This document shows, one piece after another, positions 35,751-42,720 of a stretch of DNA of 64,000 nt. The notes beneath the pieces were generated by a model. It had not been told where the DNA came from and made no database searches. It saw only the letters and a list, made by a program, of their open reading frames with translations. How positions within the stretch are numbered: position 1 is the stretch's first letter; each line of letters starts with the position of its first letter. The stretch covers positions 558,001 to 622,000 of the forward strand of contig NZ_RBVY01000001.1 of the NCBI RefSeq assembly GCF_004000215.1, written 5' to 3'. Source of the stretch: Nitratireductor alexandrii (GTDB taxonomy: Bacteria > Pseudomonadota > Alphaproteobacteria > Rhizobiales > Rhizobiaceae). Both the position numbers and the translations under genes were made by a program.

Positions 35751-36704
35751 ATGGCCGATATCGTCAGTGAGGAAACCGCGCTCGAGCGCGCAATCGCCCT
35801 GGTCCATGCCGGCCAGCCGGTAGCGCTGCCGACCGAGACCGTCTACGGCCTCGCCGCCGACGCCACCAACGGCGCGGCGGTGGCGCGCATCTTCGAGGCC
35901 AAGGGCCGGCCGCGTTTCAATCCGCTGATCGTGCATGTCGCCGACAGGGCGATGGCGGAGCGGATCGGTCGCTTCGACGCCCTGTCGCGCAAACTGGCCG
36001 ATGCCTTCTGGCCGGGACCGCTCACCCTCGTCGTGCCGCTTGCGCCCGACGCACAAATCCATCCGCTGGTGACGGCCGGGCTTGCGAGCGTCGGATTGCG
36101 TATGCCGCGCGGTTTTGCGGCAAAATTGATCGCGGCCGCCGGCCGGCCGCTGGCGGCGCCCAGCGCCAATTCATCCGGCCGAATCAGCGCCACCACCGCC
36201 GCCGCCGTCGCGGCCGATCTGGGGGACAGGATCGCGCTGGTCGTTGATGGCGGGCCGACCCCCGTCGGGTTGGAATCGACCATCGTCAAGGTTGAGCCCG
36301 ACGGCGTGCGCCTGTTGCGCCCGGGCGGCATCGCCGCGGAGGAGATCGAAGCGGTTCTGGGCGTCCCGCTGCTGCGCGGTGACGCCGGCGGCATCGAGGC
36401 GCCGGGCATGATGCGGTCGCATTACGCGCCGCGAGCCGGCCTGCGGCTCGATGCAGACAGGGTCGCGCCCGGCGAGGTCTTGCTTGCCTTCGGGCCAGAA
36501 CGCATCGCGGGCGCCGACAAGGCCGTCCTCGTCTTGAACCTCTCGCCGTCCGGCGATCTGCGCGAGGCGGCGGCCAATCTGTTTTCCCATTTGCAGGCGC
36601 TCGACCGATCGGGCGCGTCGGTGATCGCGGCTGAGCCCGTTCCCGCGACCGGTCTCGGCGAGGCGATCAATGACAGGCTGCGGCGCGCGGCCGCCCCCCG
36701 GTGA
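35751..36704 (+). CDS. L-threonylcarbamoyladenylate synthase (Sua5 type)
   Basis: A 317-residue enzyme of tRNA t6A37 synthesis that makes threonylcarbamoyl-AMP. The YrdC domain (residues 10-200) has LPTETVYGLAADAT and KGRPRFNPLIVHV; the C-terminal Sua5 domain (about 225-317) starts after SHYAPRAGLRL. The two-domain length distinguishes it from the shorter TsaC. ATG at 35751 is preferred; an upstream ATG at 35724 would add nine residues. Confidence 0.92.
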   Translation: MADIVSEETALERAIALVHAGQPVALPTETVYGLAADATNGAAVARIFEAKGRPRFNPLIVHVADRAMAERIGRFDALSRKLADAFWPGPLTLVVPLAPDAQIHPLVTAGLASVGLRMPRGFAAKLIAAAGRPLAAPSANSSGRISATTAAAVAADLGDRIALVVDGGPTPVGLESTIVKVEPDGVRLLRPGGIAAEEIEAVLGVPLLRGDAGGIEAPGMMRSHYAPRAGLRLDADRVAPGEVLLAFGPERIAGADKAVLVLNLSPSGDLREAAANLFSHLQALDRSGASVIAAEPVPATGLGEAINDRLRRAAAPR

Positions 36705-36798
36705 CAAGGCGGCCTGCGCCCGATAGCGTCCCGGGACGACACCGCCGCGGCCGCGCCGGCCGGCCCGATCCCGCCGCCCGACCGGACAGGACCGACAG

Positions 36799-38229
36799 AT
36801 GAGCGACGACGACGCCCCGCTTCCCCCGCATCTGATCGCGCGCTTTGCCGCGATCGTCGGCGAGCGCCACGCGCTGCGCGCCGCGCAGGACATGTCCCCC
36901 TATCTCACCGAGCCGCGCGGCCTGTTTCCCGGCCGCAGCCGGCTCGTGCTGCGCCCCGGCTCGGTCGACGAGGTCTCGCAGGTGCTCGCGCTCGCCAGCG
37001 AGACCGGCACGCCGATCGTGCCGCAGGGCGGCAATACCGGGCTGGTCGGCGGCCAAATGCCGGACCAGAGCGGGCGCCAGGTGGTGTTGTCGCTGTCCCG
37101 TCTCAATCGGATTCGCGAGATCGACGTTGCCTCCAACACCATGATTGCCGAGGCGGGCGTGGTGCTTGAGGCCGCGCAGCAGGCCGCGGACGCGGCCGAC
37201 CGGCTGTTCCCGCTGTCGCTTGCCTCCCAGGGCTCGTGCCAGATCGGCGGCAATCTGTCGTCCAACGCGGGCGGCACCGGGGTGCTTGCCTACGGCAATG
37301 CGCGCGAATTGTGCCTGGGTGTGGAGGTCGTGCTGCCCACGGGCGAGGTGTTCGACGATCTGCGCAAGCTCAGGAAGGACAATACCGGGTACGATCTGAA
37401 AAACCTGTTCGTCGGCGCCGAGGGCACGCTCGGTGTCATCACCGCCGCCGTCTTGAAGCTTTTTCCCAGGCCGAAGGGGCGCGAGGTGGCATGGGTCGGT
37501 CTTTCTTCGCCGCGTCAGGCGCTGGCCTTGTTTTCCGATGCGCTCGAACGGGCCGGCACCGGGCTGACCGGCTTCGAGCTTTGCGCGCGGCTCGCCGTCG
37601 ATTTCGCCGTGCGCCACGTGCCCGGCACCGTCCGCCCGCTGCGGGACGCGCATGACTGGTACGTGCTTGTCGAGATATCGTCGGGGCGCTCGCCCGACGA
37701 TGCGCGTGCGCTGATCGAGGACATTTTATCTGCCGGTCTCGACAAGGGCCTGGCCGTCGATGCCGTCATTGCCGAAAGCCTGGCCCAGGCCGATGCCTTC
37801 TGGCGCCTGCGCGAGGCGATGTCGGAAGCCCAGCGCGCGGAGGGGGTGTCGATCAAGCACGACATCTCCGTGCCGGTGGCGGCGATCCCCGACTTCATCG
37901 AGGAGGCCGGTCGTGCCGTGCATGCGCTTGAGCCCGGGGCCCGGCTGGTGACCTTCGGCCATATGGGCGACGGCAATCTGCACTACAATGTCTCGCAACC
38001 CCAGGGTGCATCGAGCACGGCCTTCAAGGCGCGCTACCGCGAGGTCAACGACCACGTGCATGAGATCGTGCGCGCCTTCAACGGCTCGATTTCCGCCGAG
38101 CACGGCATCGGCCAGATGAAGCGCGACGAGCTGGTGGCCTCGGCGCCGCCGGTGGCGACCGATTTGATGCGCCGCGTCCGCGACGCCTTCGATCCGGCCG
38201 GCATCATGAATCCCGGCAAGATGGTTTGA
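36799..38229 (+). CDS. FAD-linked oxidase (GlcD/D-2-hydroxyacid dehydrogenase family)
   Basis: A 476-residue flavoprotein with an FAD_binding_4 domain (about 45-185; PQGGNTGLVGGQ and QIGGNLSSNAGGTGVLAYGNARE) and a GlcD-type C-terminal domain with HMGDGNLHYNV and SAEHGIGQMKR, where the histidines and glutamate bind metal. It probably oxidises a D-2-hydroxyacid such as D-2-hydroxyglutarate or D-lactate. It stands 95 bases after the Sua5 gene and ends at the boundary of the AT-rich region. Confidence 0.9.
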   Translation: MSDDDAPLPPHLIARFAAIVGERHALRAAQDMSPYLTEPRGLFPGRSRLVLRPGSVDEVSQVLALASETGTPIVPQGGNTGLVGGQMPDQSGRQVVLSLSRLNRIREIDVASNTMIAEAGVVLEAAQQAADAADRLFPLSLASQGSCQIGGNLSSNAGGTGVLAYGNARELCLGVEVVLPTGEVFDDLRKLRKDNTGYDLKNLFVGAEGTLGVITAAVLKLFPRPKGREVAWVGLSSPRQALALFSDALERAGTGLTGFELCARLAVDFAVRHVPGTVRPLRDAHDWYVLVEISSGRSPDDARALIEDILSAGLDKGLAVDAVIAESLAQADAFWRLREAMSEAQRAEGVSIKHDISVPVAAIPDFIEEAGRAVHALEPGARLVTFGHMGDGNLHYNVSQPQGASSTAFKARYREVNDHVHEIVRAFNGSISAEHGIGQMKRDELVASAPPVATDLMRRVRDAFDPAGIMNPGKMV

Positions 38230-38674
38230 AAATTCGTAGAAAACTGTCAGGTTTCAGTCGAAAATATGTGCGATCATATATTTTAAGCCTCGTTTTCGTA
38301 GATATTTCTTCGATTTCTTCCAATTTTATGTGATTTTTTATTGTTTTTTATTGTAATATTTTAGTGATCGTAGCCGCCGTAGGGGCGATGAAGCTCGTTC
38401 GACGCGATTGAAAACCGGCGACAAGAACTCTTTTCGATGTCATCCACCTGGTGGACATCCTGAATAATGGTGATCACGAGGAGGAACGTTCGTGCTAGAG
38501 CCCGCCCCGGGTTTGTAAGTGTACCGGCGGTGGTGGGGCATTCCGGCGGTACGTGACGGGGCGTTCGGTCGGCCGAAAAGGGGTAAGGACGATGCAGTCA
38601 GGGTTGAAGTTTTTACCGTTGCGATCGCGCCTTGCTGTGGAGATGTTGGAAAACAACTCTAGATAAGCCAAGCA
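38230..38674. other. AT-rich gene-poor stretch upstream of the HTH regulator
   Basis: About 440 bases with markedly lower GC in its first 140 bases (runs such as TTTTTTATTG), unlike the surrounding 65-70% GC. It holds no long gene. Visible inside it are a palindrome TCCACCTGGTGGA near 38444, a strong but orphan ribosome binding site GAGGAGGA at 38479-38486 with an 8-codon frame, a CTAGAGC motif at 38495 and a 24-codon frame at 38592. A change of origin or insertion point is likely. Confidence 0.6.
38592..38666 (+). CDS. Possible 24-codon leader ORF upstream of HTH regulator
   Basis: A 24-residue frame (starting MQSGLKFLPL, ending LENNSR) with GGGGTAAGG four bases before the ATG. It stops eight bases before the ATG of the HTH regulator, which has no good ribosome binding site of its own, so translation of the regulator may be coupled to it. 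Its own product has no recognisable function. Chance cannot be excluded. Confidence 0.35.
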   Translation: MQSGLKFLPLRSRLAVEMLENNSR

Positions 38675-39424
38675 ATGTGGCTACATGCGGCTTTTTCGGG
38701 ACGGCTTAAGGCGCTCTGTCGGCGGGCGGGGTCGGTCGCGAAAGTGTGTCGCGAAACCGGCATAAGTCGCGCCCAGTTCGACAGATATCTGGACGGCAAG
38801 GCGCTGCCGGGCACGGAAAACACGCGCAAGCTGTGCGCATATTTCGACATCTCCGAAAAGCAGCTTTTTACCCCGCCGAATCCGGAGGCCGGGGGGGTTC
38901 CGGCCGCCGGCATGCCGGCGGCCATGCTCGATCTGCTCTCGGACCGGCCCCTGCCGCCTTTGCCCGAGGGGATCTATTTCACCTATTTCAACGTGCCCTC
39001 GCGTCCCAATCTCGTCATGCGCTCGGCCACCTTCATCTTCAAGCGCGATCGGGTCATGGCGTTCCGCCGGGTGACCGGACGGCGCGGCGGACCGGGCGGG
39101 GCCTGGTCGCGCTCGCAGGGCAACCATTACGGTCTGGTGACCTCCAGCCTGAACTGGATCTACTTCACCGCCTTCAACCGGCGTCATGTCGGCGAGCCGA
39201 GCCTGATCGCCGCCGGATGGGCGGGTTATGCGGAGCCGACATTGGTCGGAACCACAATCGTGTTGACCGAATCCGGGCCGGAAACCGGCACTGCTATCAT
39301 CCGACCTGCATCGGTCAGCTACCGAGCCCGTGAAGCCATTGCCGCCGTCGGCGTCTACAAGATCACCGATCCGTCCCTGGATCCCGTGGTGGTCGATCTG
39401 CTCGGTGGTTTGCGGGCGGCCTGA
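38675..39424 (+). CDS. HTH-type transcriptional regulator (XRE-like)
   Basis: A 249-residue protein with an N-terminal helix-turn-helix of lambda repressor type (residues 5-65; SVAKVCRETGISRAQFDRYL, then GTENTRKLCAYFDIS) and a C-terminal domain of about 150 residues that I do not recognise (IYFTYFNVPSRPNLVMRS near 105; LNWIYFTAFNRRH near 160). The alternation of aromatic strands suggests a ligand-binding beta domain. It precedes the peptide/dehydrogenase genes and may control them. A terminator follows, so it is its own transcript. Confidence 0.75.
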   Translation: MWLHAAFSGRLKALCRRAGSVAKVCRETGISRAQFDRYLDGKALPGTENTRKLCAYFDISEKQLFTPPNPEAGGVPAAGMPAAMLDLLSDRPLPPLPEGIYFTYFNVPSRPNLVMRSATFIFKRDRVMAFRRVTGRRGGPGGAWSRSQGNHYGLVTSSLNWIYFTAFNRRHVGEPSLIAAGWAGYAEPTLVGTTIVLTESGPETGTAIIRPASVSYRAREAIAAVGVYKITDPSLDPVVVDLLGGLRAA

Positions 39425-39480
39425 TCCGTCTTCCTCATGTGAGAATCAGCCGGTGCCGCGACGCGGTGCCGGGCGCTGTT

Positions 39481-39506
39481 GCAGGCTTTCGAGCCTGCTT
39501 TTTTAT
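39481..39506 (+). terminator. Rho-independent terminator after the HTH regulator gene
   Basis: GCAGGCT / TTCG / AGCCTGC, a 7-bp perfect stem with a stable TTCG loop, followed by TTTTTTATT, 57 bases after the regulator stop codon. Confidence 0.9.
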
Positions 39507-39514
39507 TGCTGTAT

Positions 39515-39557
39515 TTATGATGAACTTTCTTCTTTATAAGAGTAAATATCATCATAA
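39515..39557. repeat. AT-rich inverted repeat upstream of peptide gene
   Basis: TTATGATGA at 39515-39523 and its exact reverse complement TCATCATAA at 39549-39557 are 25 bases apart in a strongly AT-rich stretch (39500-39640). It could be a regulator site for the neighbouring HTH protein; this is inference. Confidence 0.4.
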
Positions 39558-39692
39558 TTAGAGCAACATAAATTAATTAGAGGTAATTTATTTATTTATA
39601 CGTAGTTAAGAAGTCAAAATATACCATTCGTTAGGAGTTCCCTCGCTAGCGTTCTGTCGTTACCGCAAAATCGCGGAGCAAATGAGAGGGAA

Positions 39693-39782
39693 ATGATCAT
39701 GAAGACTTCGAAGAAGAATCTTGTGGTTTCGGCTGTGTCGACCAAGGTTTTCGTCGGCCCGGGCTGGCACTTCTCCCGCTGA
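39693..39782 (+). CDS. Putative RiPP-like precursor peptide (29 aa)
   Basis: A 29-codon gene beginning MIMKTSKKNL and ending VFVGPGWHFSR. GAGAGGG lies just before the first ATG; the third codon is also ATG. The N-terminal half is basic and polar, then small hydrophobic residues, and the C-terminus combines Gly, Pro, Trp, His and Phe, unlike a random frame. It is the first gene after a terminator and a low-GC stretch and is followed, across a hairpin, by a SagB-type dehydrogenase gene in the same direction. It therefore looks like the substrate peptide of that enzyme. There is no cysteine, so classical thiazole formation is not possible; three serines and two threonines are present. Function is inferred from context only. 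Confidence 0.6.
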   Translation: MIMKTSKKNLVVSAVSTKVFVGPGWHFSR

Positions 39783-39792
39783 GCAATATCAA

Positions 39793-39827
39793 CGGCGTCG
39801 TCGATCCGTTCCGGATCGACGACGCCG
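39793..39827 (+). promoter_or_regulatory. 16-bp perfect RNA hairpin between peptide and dehydrogenase genes
   Basis: CGGCGTCGTCGATCCG (39793-39808) and its exact reverse complement (39812-39827) enclose a 3-base loop. It starts ten bases after the peptide stop and ends 23 bases before the dehydrogenase ATG. No T-run follows, so it is more likely an mRNA stabiliser or partial attenuator that lets peptide be made in excess of enzyme. Confidence 0.75.
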
Positions 39828-39850
39828 GCTATGAAGACGGGACGGAGACA

Positions 39851-40927
39851 ATGCTGGTTCGGCCATCGCGCACCCTGGTTTTTACCCACGACGATCACAC
39901 CCTGATCGGCTGCAATTTCCTGTCGCGCCAGACTTTTGCCTGCAGTCCCGATCTGGTCGCCGTGCTCAACACCTGGTCGCAATGGCAGCCGCCGGGCGCG
40001 TTGGCCGGCCTGGTGGAAGGGCTGAGCCAGGAAGAGGCGGAGGACCTTTCGCGCCAGCTCGTCGACCTGTCGGCGCTGGTTGTGGAAGGCTCGGAACTGG
40101 CCGACCGCGAAGCAAGCTTCGAGCGCGACTGGTCATGGGGCATTCCGACCGCCCTGATGCATTTTTGCGTGCAAAACCCTGACTATCTGACCGCCGAAGA
40201 GGCCGCGCAGCGGCAGGTCGACAAGGCCGCAGGCTCGACATCGCCGGTGCTGTGGCTGCGCAATGCGCCAGACCAGGCGATCCGACTGCCGGACGCTCTG
40301 GAGGGCAACGATCTGTTTCAACTGATGGCCCGCCGCCGGACCGTCCGCAAGGCAGGCGCCGACACCATCACCTTGAAGCAACTCAGCGACTGCCTGTTCG
40401 CCGGGCTCGGCATCACCGGCAATACGCAGGGCGTGACGGGCTCGCTGCCTTTGTCCATGACGCCGTCCGGCGGCGCGCGCAATCCTTACGAGGCCTATGT
40501 CTTCGCCCGCTCCGTCGAGGGGCTGGCGCCCGGCATCTATCATTATTCGGCGCTCGACCACGACCTGGGCAGGATCGAGGCCGCCTGCCTGCCCAAATTG
40601 TCCGAACTGACGGGCACCCAGGAATGGGCGGACGAGATGGCCTGCCTGATCGTGTTGGCGGCGGACCTGCGCCGCACGATGTGGAAATACGAGGACCCGA
40701 ACGCCTATCGGGTCGTGCTGATCGAAGCCGGGCATATCGGCCAGAACGTCATGCTCGCCGCGACGCATCACGGCCTCACGGCCTGTCCGACGGCGGCTTT
40801 GTCCCATGCCCGCATTTCGCAGTTGCTGAAATTCGATTCGGTCGCCGTCGCACCGATCTATGCGTTGACGCTGGCCAGGCCGGACCGCGCCGAATTCGAG
40901 CGCACCGCCAAGATGAGTGCACATTGA
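39851..40927 (+). CDS. SagB-type (ThcOx family) flavin-dependent dehydrogenase
   Basis: A 358-residue nitroreductase-fold protein of the SagB/ThcOx family, FMN enzymes that oxidise azolines to azoles in thiazole/oxazole-modified peptides. The core (about 155-345) shows RRRTVRKAG, MTPSGGARNPYEAYVF, GIYHYSALDHDLG and YRVVLIEAGHIGQNVMLAA. Residues 1-150 are an extension whose part SPDLVAVLNTWSQW...LVDLSALVVEG resembles the small winged-helix region seen at the start of some SagB proteins, possibly a peptide-binding element. CGGAGA precedes the ATG. No YcaO cyclodehydratase, protease or exporter gene is adjacent, which is unusual for the family. Confidence 0.82.
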   Translation: MLVRPSRTLVFTHDDHTLIGCNFLSRQTFACSPDLVAVLNTWSQWQPPGALAGLVEGLSQEEAEDLSRQLVDLSALVVEGSELADREASFERDWSWGIPTALMHFCVQNPDYLTAEEAAQRQVDKAAGSTSPVLWLRNAPDQAIRLPDALEGNDLFQLMARRRTVRKAGADTITLKQLSDCLFAGLGITGNTQGVTGSLPLSMTPSGGARNPYEAYVFARSVEGLAPGIYHYSALDHDLGRIEAACLPKLSELTGTQEWADEMACLIVLAADLRRTMWKYEDPNAYRVVLIEAGHIGQNVMLAATHHGLTACPTAALSHARISQLLKFDSVAVAPIYALTLARPDRAEFERTAKMSAH

Positions 40928-41084
40928 GTTCCCCGCGCTGCTGCTTCCGCGCGAGGATGTCGTTTGTAATCGTATCAAGCGGGCGGTGACTCGGTGAAGC
41001 CGAGGCGCTGCCCGAACAAGATCAGTATTCGTGCGTAAGAGTATCCCATGAGTTTAGGACCATCCAAGACAACAGGACAGGATC

Positions 41085-41312
41085 ATGGACACTCGCACCA
41101 AGGGATCGGTGACACGTCGGGAGCAGATTGCCTATTTGAACGGGCAACTGCGTGAAATGCGCGAAATCGCCGCCTCGGCGGGGCTGCAACTGACAGCCTA
41201 TTTCGTCGAGATGGCCTATCTCGAGCTCAGCGACACCATTCGCGAAGAGCGGATTTTCGCCGAATCCGACAAGCAGAGCGCCGACCTTTCGCATCGACTG
41301 GCCGCGGAGTAG
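41085..41312 (+). CDS. Small helical protein (75 aa), unknown
   Basis: A 75-residue protein, mostly charged helix (SVTRREQIAYLNGQLREMREIAASAG, then FVEMAYLELSDTIREE). It resembles short conserved proteins of Hyphomicrobiales that lack an assigned role. ACAGGACAGG lies just before the ATG. It follows the SagB-type gene by about 160 bases on the same strand; whether it belongs to that locus is unclear. Confidence 0.6.
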   Translation: MDTRTKGSVTRREQIAYLNGQLREMREIAASAGLQLTAYFVEMAYLELSDTIREERIFAESDKQSADLSHRLAAE

Positions 41313-41571
41313 CCGCGCCGGACCGCCGACCCCGGCCGTAACGTCTGCCCCGTCCACGTCCTGCCCCTTGCCGGCGGCAAGGCGGCGATCTCCGCATGCC
41401 GGATTTGCCGGCGTTTCGTGCCGCCACCGACGAATGAACTTGCGTGCCCGCCGCGGGCGGGACCCCGTCTTGCGCCGTTCGCCGCGCAACACGCCGTACC
41501 GGCGCGATTTTTTACCTTTACCCACACAATCCCGGAAGTCTGCCAACTGAACTTGCGCGTTACAGCAGGCC

Positions 41572-41940
41572 GCTGCCTTCAACCTCACACGGCTGGAGCC
41601 GCTGCTTGTCGCCCTGCATGAGCGGCTTGCCGGCGTCGTCATCGAGCAACTTGATTGGCTGGCCTTCATCGACCGGTACGACCGGCCGCAGACGCTGTTT
41701 TACCTCGACCCGCCATACTGGGGCTCGGAAGGCGATTACGGCCGCGCGCTTTTCGGCCGCGAGCAGTTCGAGGCGATCGCCGCGCGCCTGGCTTGCCTGA
41801 AGGGACGGTTCATCCTGTCGATCAACGACGTGCCGGAGACACGAGCGATTTTTGCCGGGTTCGTTCAGGAGGAGGTAGAGCTGCGCTATTCGATCGGCGG
41901 CGGCAAGGGCACGCCCGCGCGCGAGCTGATCATTTCGTAG
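41572..41940 (+). pseudogene. C-terminal remnant of a D12-class DNA adenine methyltransferase
   Basis: An open frame without a start codon translates to the C-terminal part of a Dam/D12 N6-adenine methyltransferase: FNLTRLEPLLVALHERLAG, then TLFYLDPPYWGSEGDYG with the DPPY catalytic motif, and ends GTPARELIIS before TAG at 41938. About 120 residues remain of the usual 250-280; the N-terminal SAM-binding half is gone and a stop (41548) closes the frame upstream. Such genes are common on prophages and islands of this order. A decayed mobile element is the likely source. Confidence 0.75.
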
Positions 41941-42054
41941 CTCAGTTGATTTGCCGATTGCGGCTTCGTATCGTCCCGCATCTGCCGCTTGACAGCGAGA
42001 CGTCAAGCATCTCGAAACATCATCGATGCGACGATAGCTCGCTGGGAGGGACCG

Positions 42055-42249
42055 ATGGATGAGGTCGGGGTCATTTGTCCGAAATGTGGACGGAAGAACG
42101 ATCTTGTTCTAGCCGGCACGGTGGCGGATTGGGAAACGGTCGCATGTTCAGGCTGTAAAGCACCACTTGGCTCGATCGAAGTGATCGTGAAAAACGCTAG
42201 TGACCAAAAAGCTAGGAATGCGGGCCCATTGAAAAAAGACAGAGGCTAA
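42055..42249 (+). CDS. Small zinc-ribbon protein (64 aa)
   Basis: A 64-residue protein with two CxxC knuckles (ICPKCGRKN at about residue 8 and ACSGCKAPLG at about 31), so a single zinc ribbon, followed by a lysine-rich tail. GGGAGGG precedes the ATG by four bases, a strong ribosome binding site. It lies alone between the methyltransferase remnant and a terminator. Small zinc ribbons of this sort occur on phages and islands. Function unknown. Confidence 0.65.
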   Translation: MDEVGVICPKCGRKNDLVLAGTVADWETVACSGCKAPLGSIEVIVKNASDQKARNAGPLKKDRG

Positions 42250-42354
42250 CTTCGCGGATACCGATCGTGAGGCGACATAGCGCGATCCCGCCATAGACCG
42301 GCGGGCGGCTGGTCGTTATCCCAAAATCGCGGCGGACCTGATCCGCATCCAAGC

Positions 42355-42384
42355 CCCGTCGGCCATGTGCCGGCGGGTTTTTTT
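42355..42384 (+). terminator. Rho-independent terminator
   Basis: CCCGTCGGC / CATGT / GCCGGCGGG with one G-U pair, then seven Ts. It lies 105 bases after the zinc-ribbon stop codon. Confidence 0.85.
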
Positions 42385-42489
42385 GCGCGGCAGTGTCCCA
42401 TCTCCATCGACAGCACACCAAGGTGTCGGTCAGCCGGCTTTGAACGTGTTCACGTGCCAGCGACGGAAAAATAAGTTGGTGCCATTCGA

Positions 42490-42515
42490 AGTTGCGCGCT
42501 ACAGTTGCGCGCTAC
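42490..42515. repeat. Tandem 13-bp direct repeat
   Basis: AGTTGCGCGCTAC occurs twice without a gap. A near copy, TTGCGCGTTACAG, lies at 41553 next to the adenine methyltransferase remnant. These could be traces of attachment or recombination sites of a lost element; evidence is weak. Confidence 0.5.
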
Positions 42516-42720
42516 AACGCCTTAACCTCCCATCCATCTTGGTTGCGGTCCGGTTTATCGGTCGGATTCCGATAACCATTTGCCAGATCAGCAAAATTTA
42601 ACCCAACTTCTTAAGCGCGCCGGTAAGGTCGCCGCGCTAGCTTGCAAGCACAAAGAGGCCGGACAACCGGCCCGCGAGAACCGGAAACCGGCTCTCAGGC
42701 GTTGCAGGAAGGCGTAAGTG

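Larger units (their letters stand above)
42250..42720. other. 470-base intergenic stretch with no gene seen
   Basis: After the zinc-ribbon gene and a terminator this stretch carries a 13-bp tandem repeat (42490) and lower-GC sequence near 42560-42610. The hairpin GGCCGGACAACCGGCC at 42657-42672 lies in the presumed leader of the DUF6101 gene. Nothing else recognisable. Confidence 0.5.

Noticed and set aside
39520-39564. 14-codon AT-rich frame before the peptide gene
   Set aside because: No ribosome binding site, and it lies inside the inverted repeat; likely chance in AT-rich DNA.
10490-39782. SbmA-type transporter as exporter or importer partner of the RiPP-like peptide
   Set aside because: The genes are 28 kb apart with many housekeeping genes between, and nothing links them beyond peptide transport as a general theme.
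41048-41155. 35-codon frame starting MSLGPSKTTG between the SagB-type gene and the 75-residue protein gene
   Set aside because: It overlaps the better-supported gene at 41085 in another frame and lacks its own ribosome binding site.
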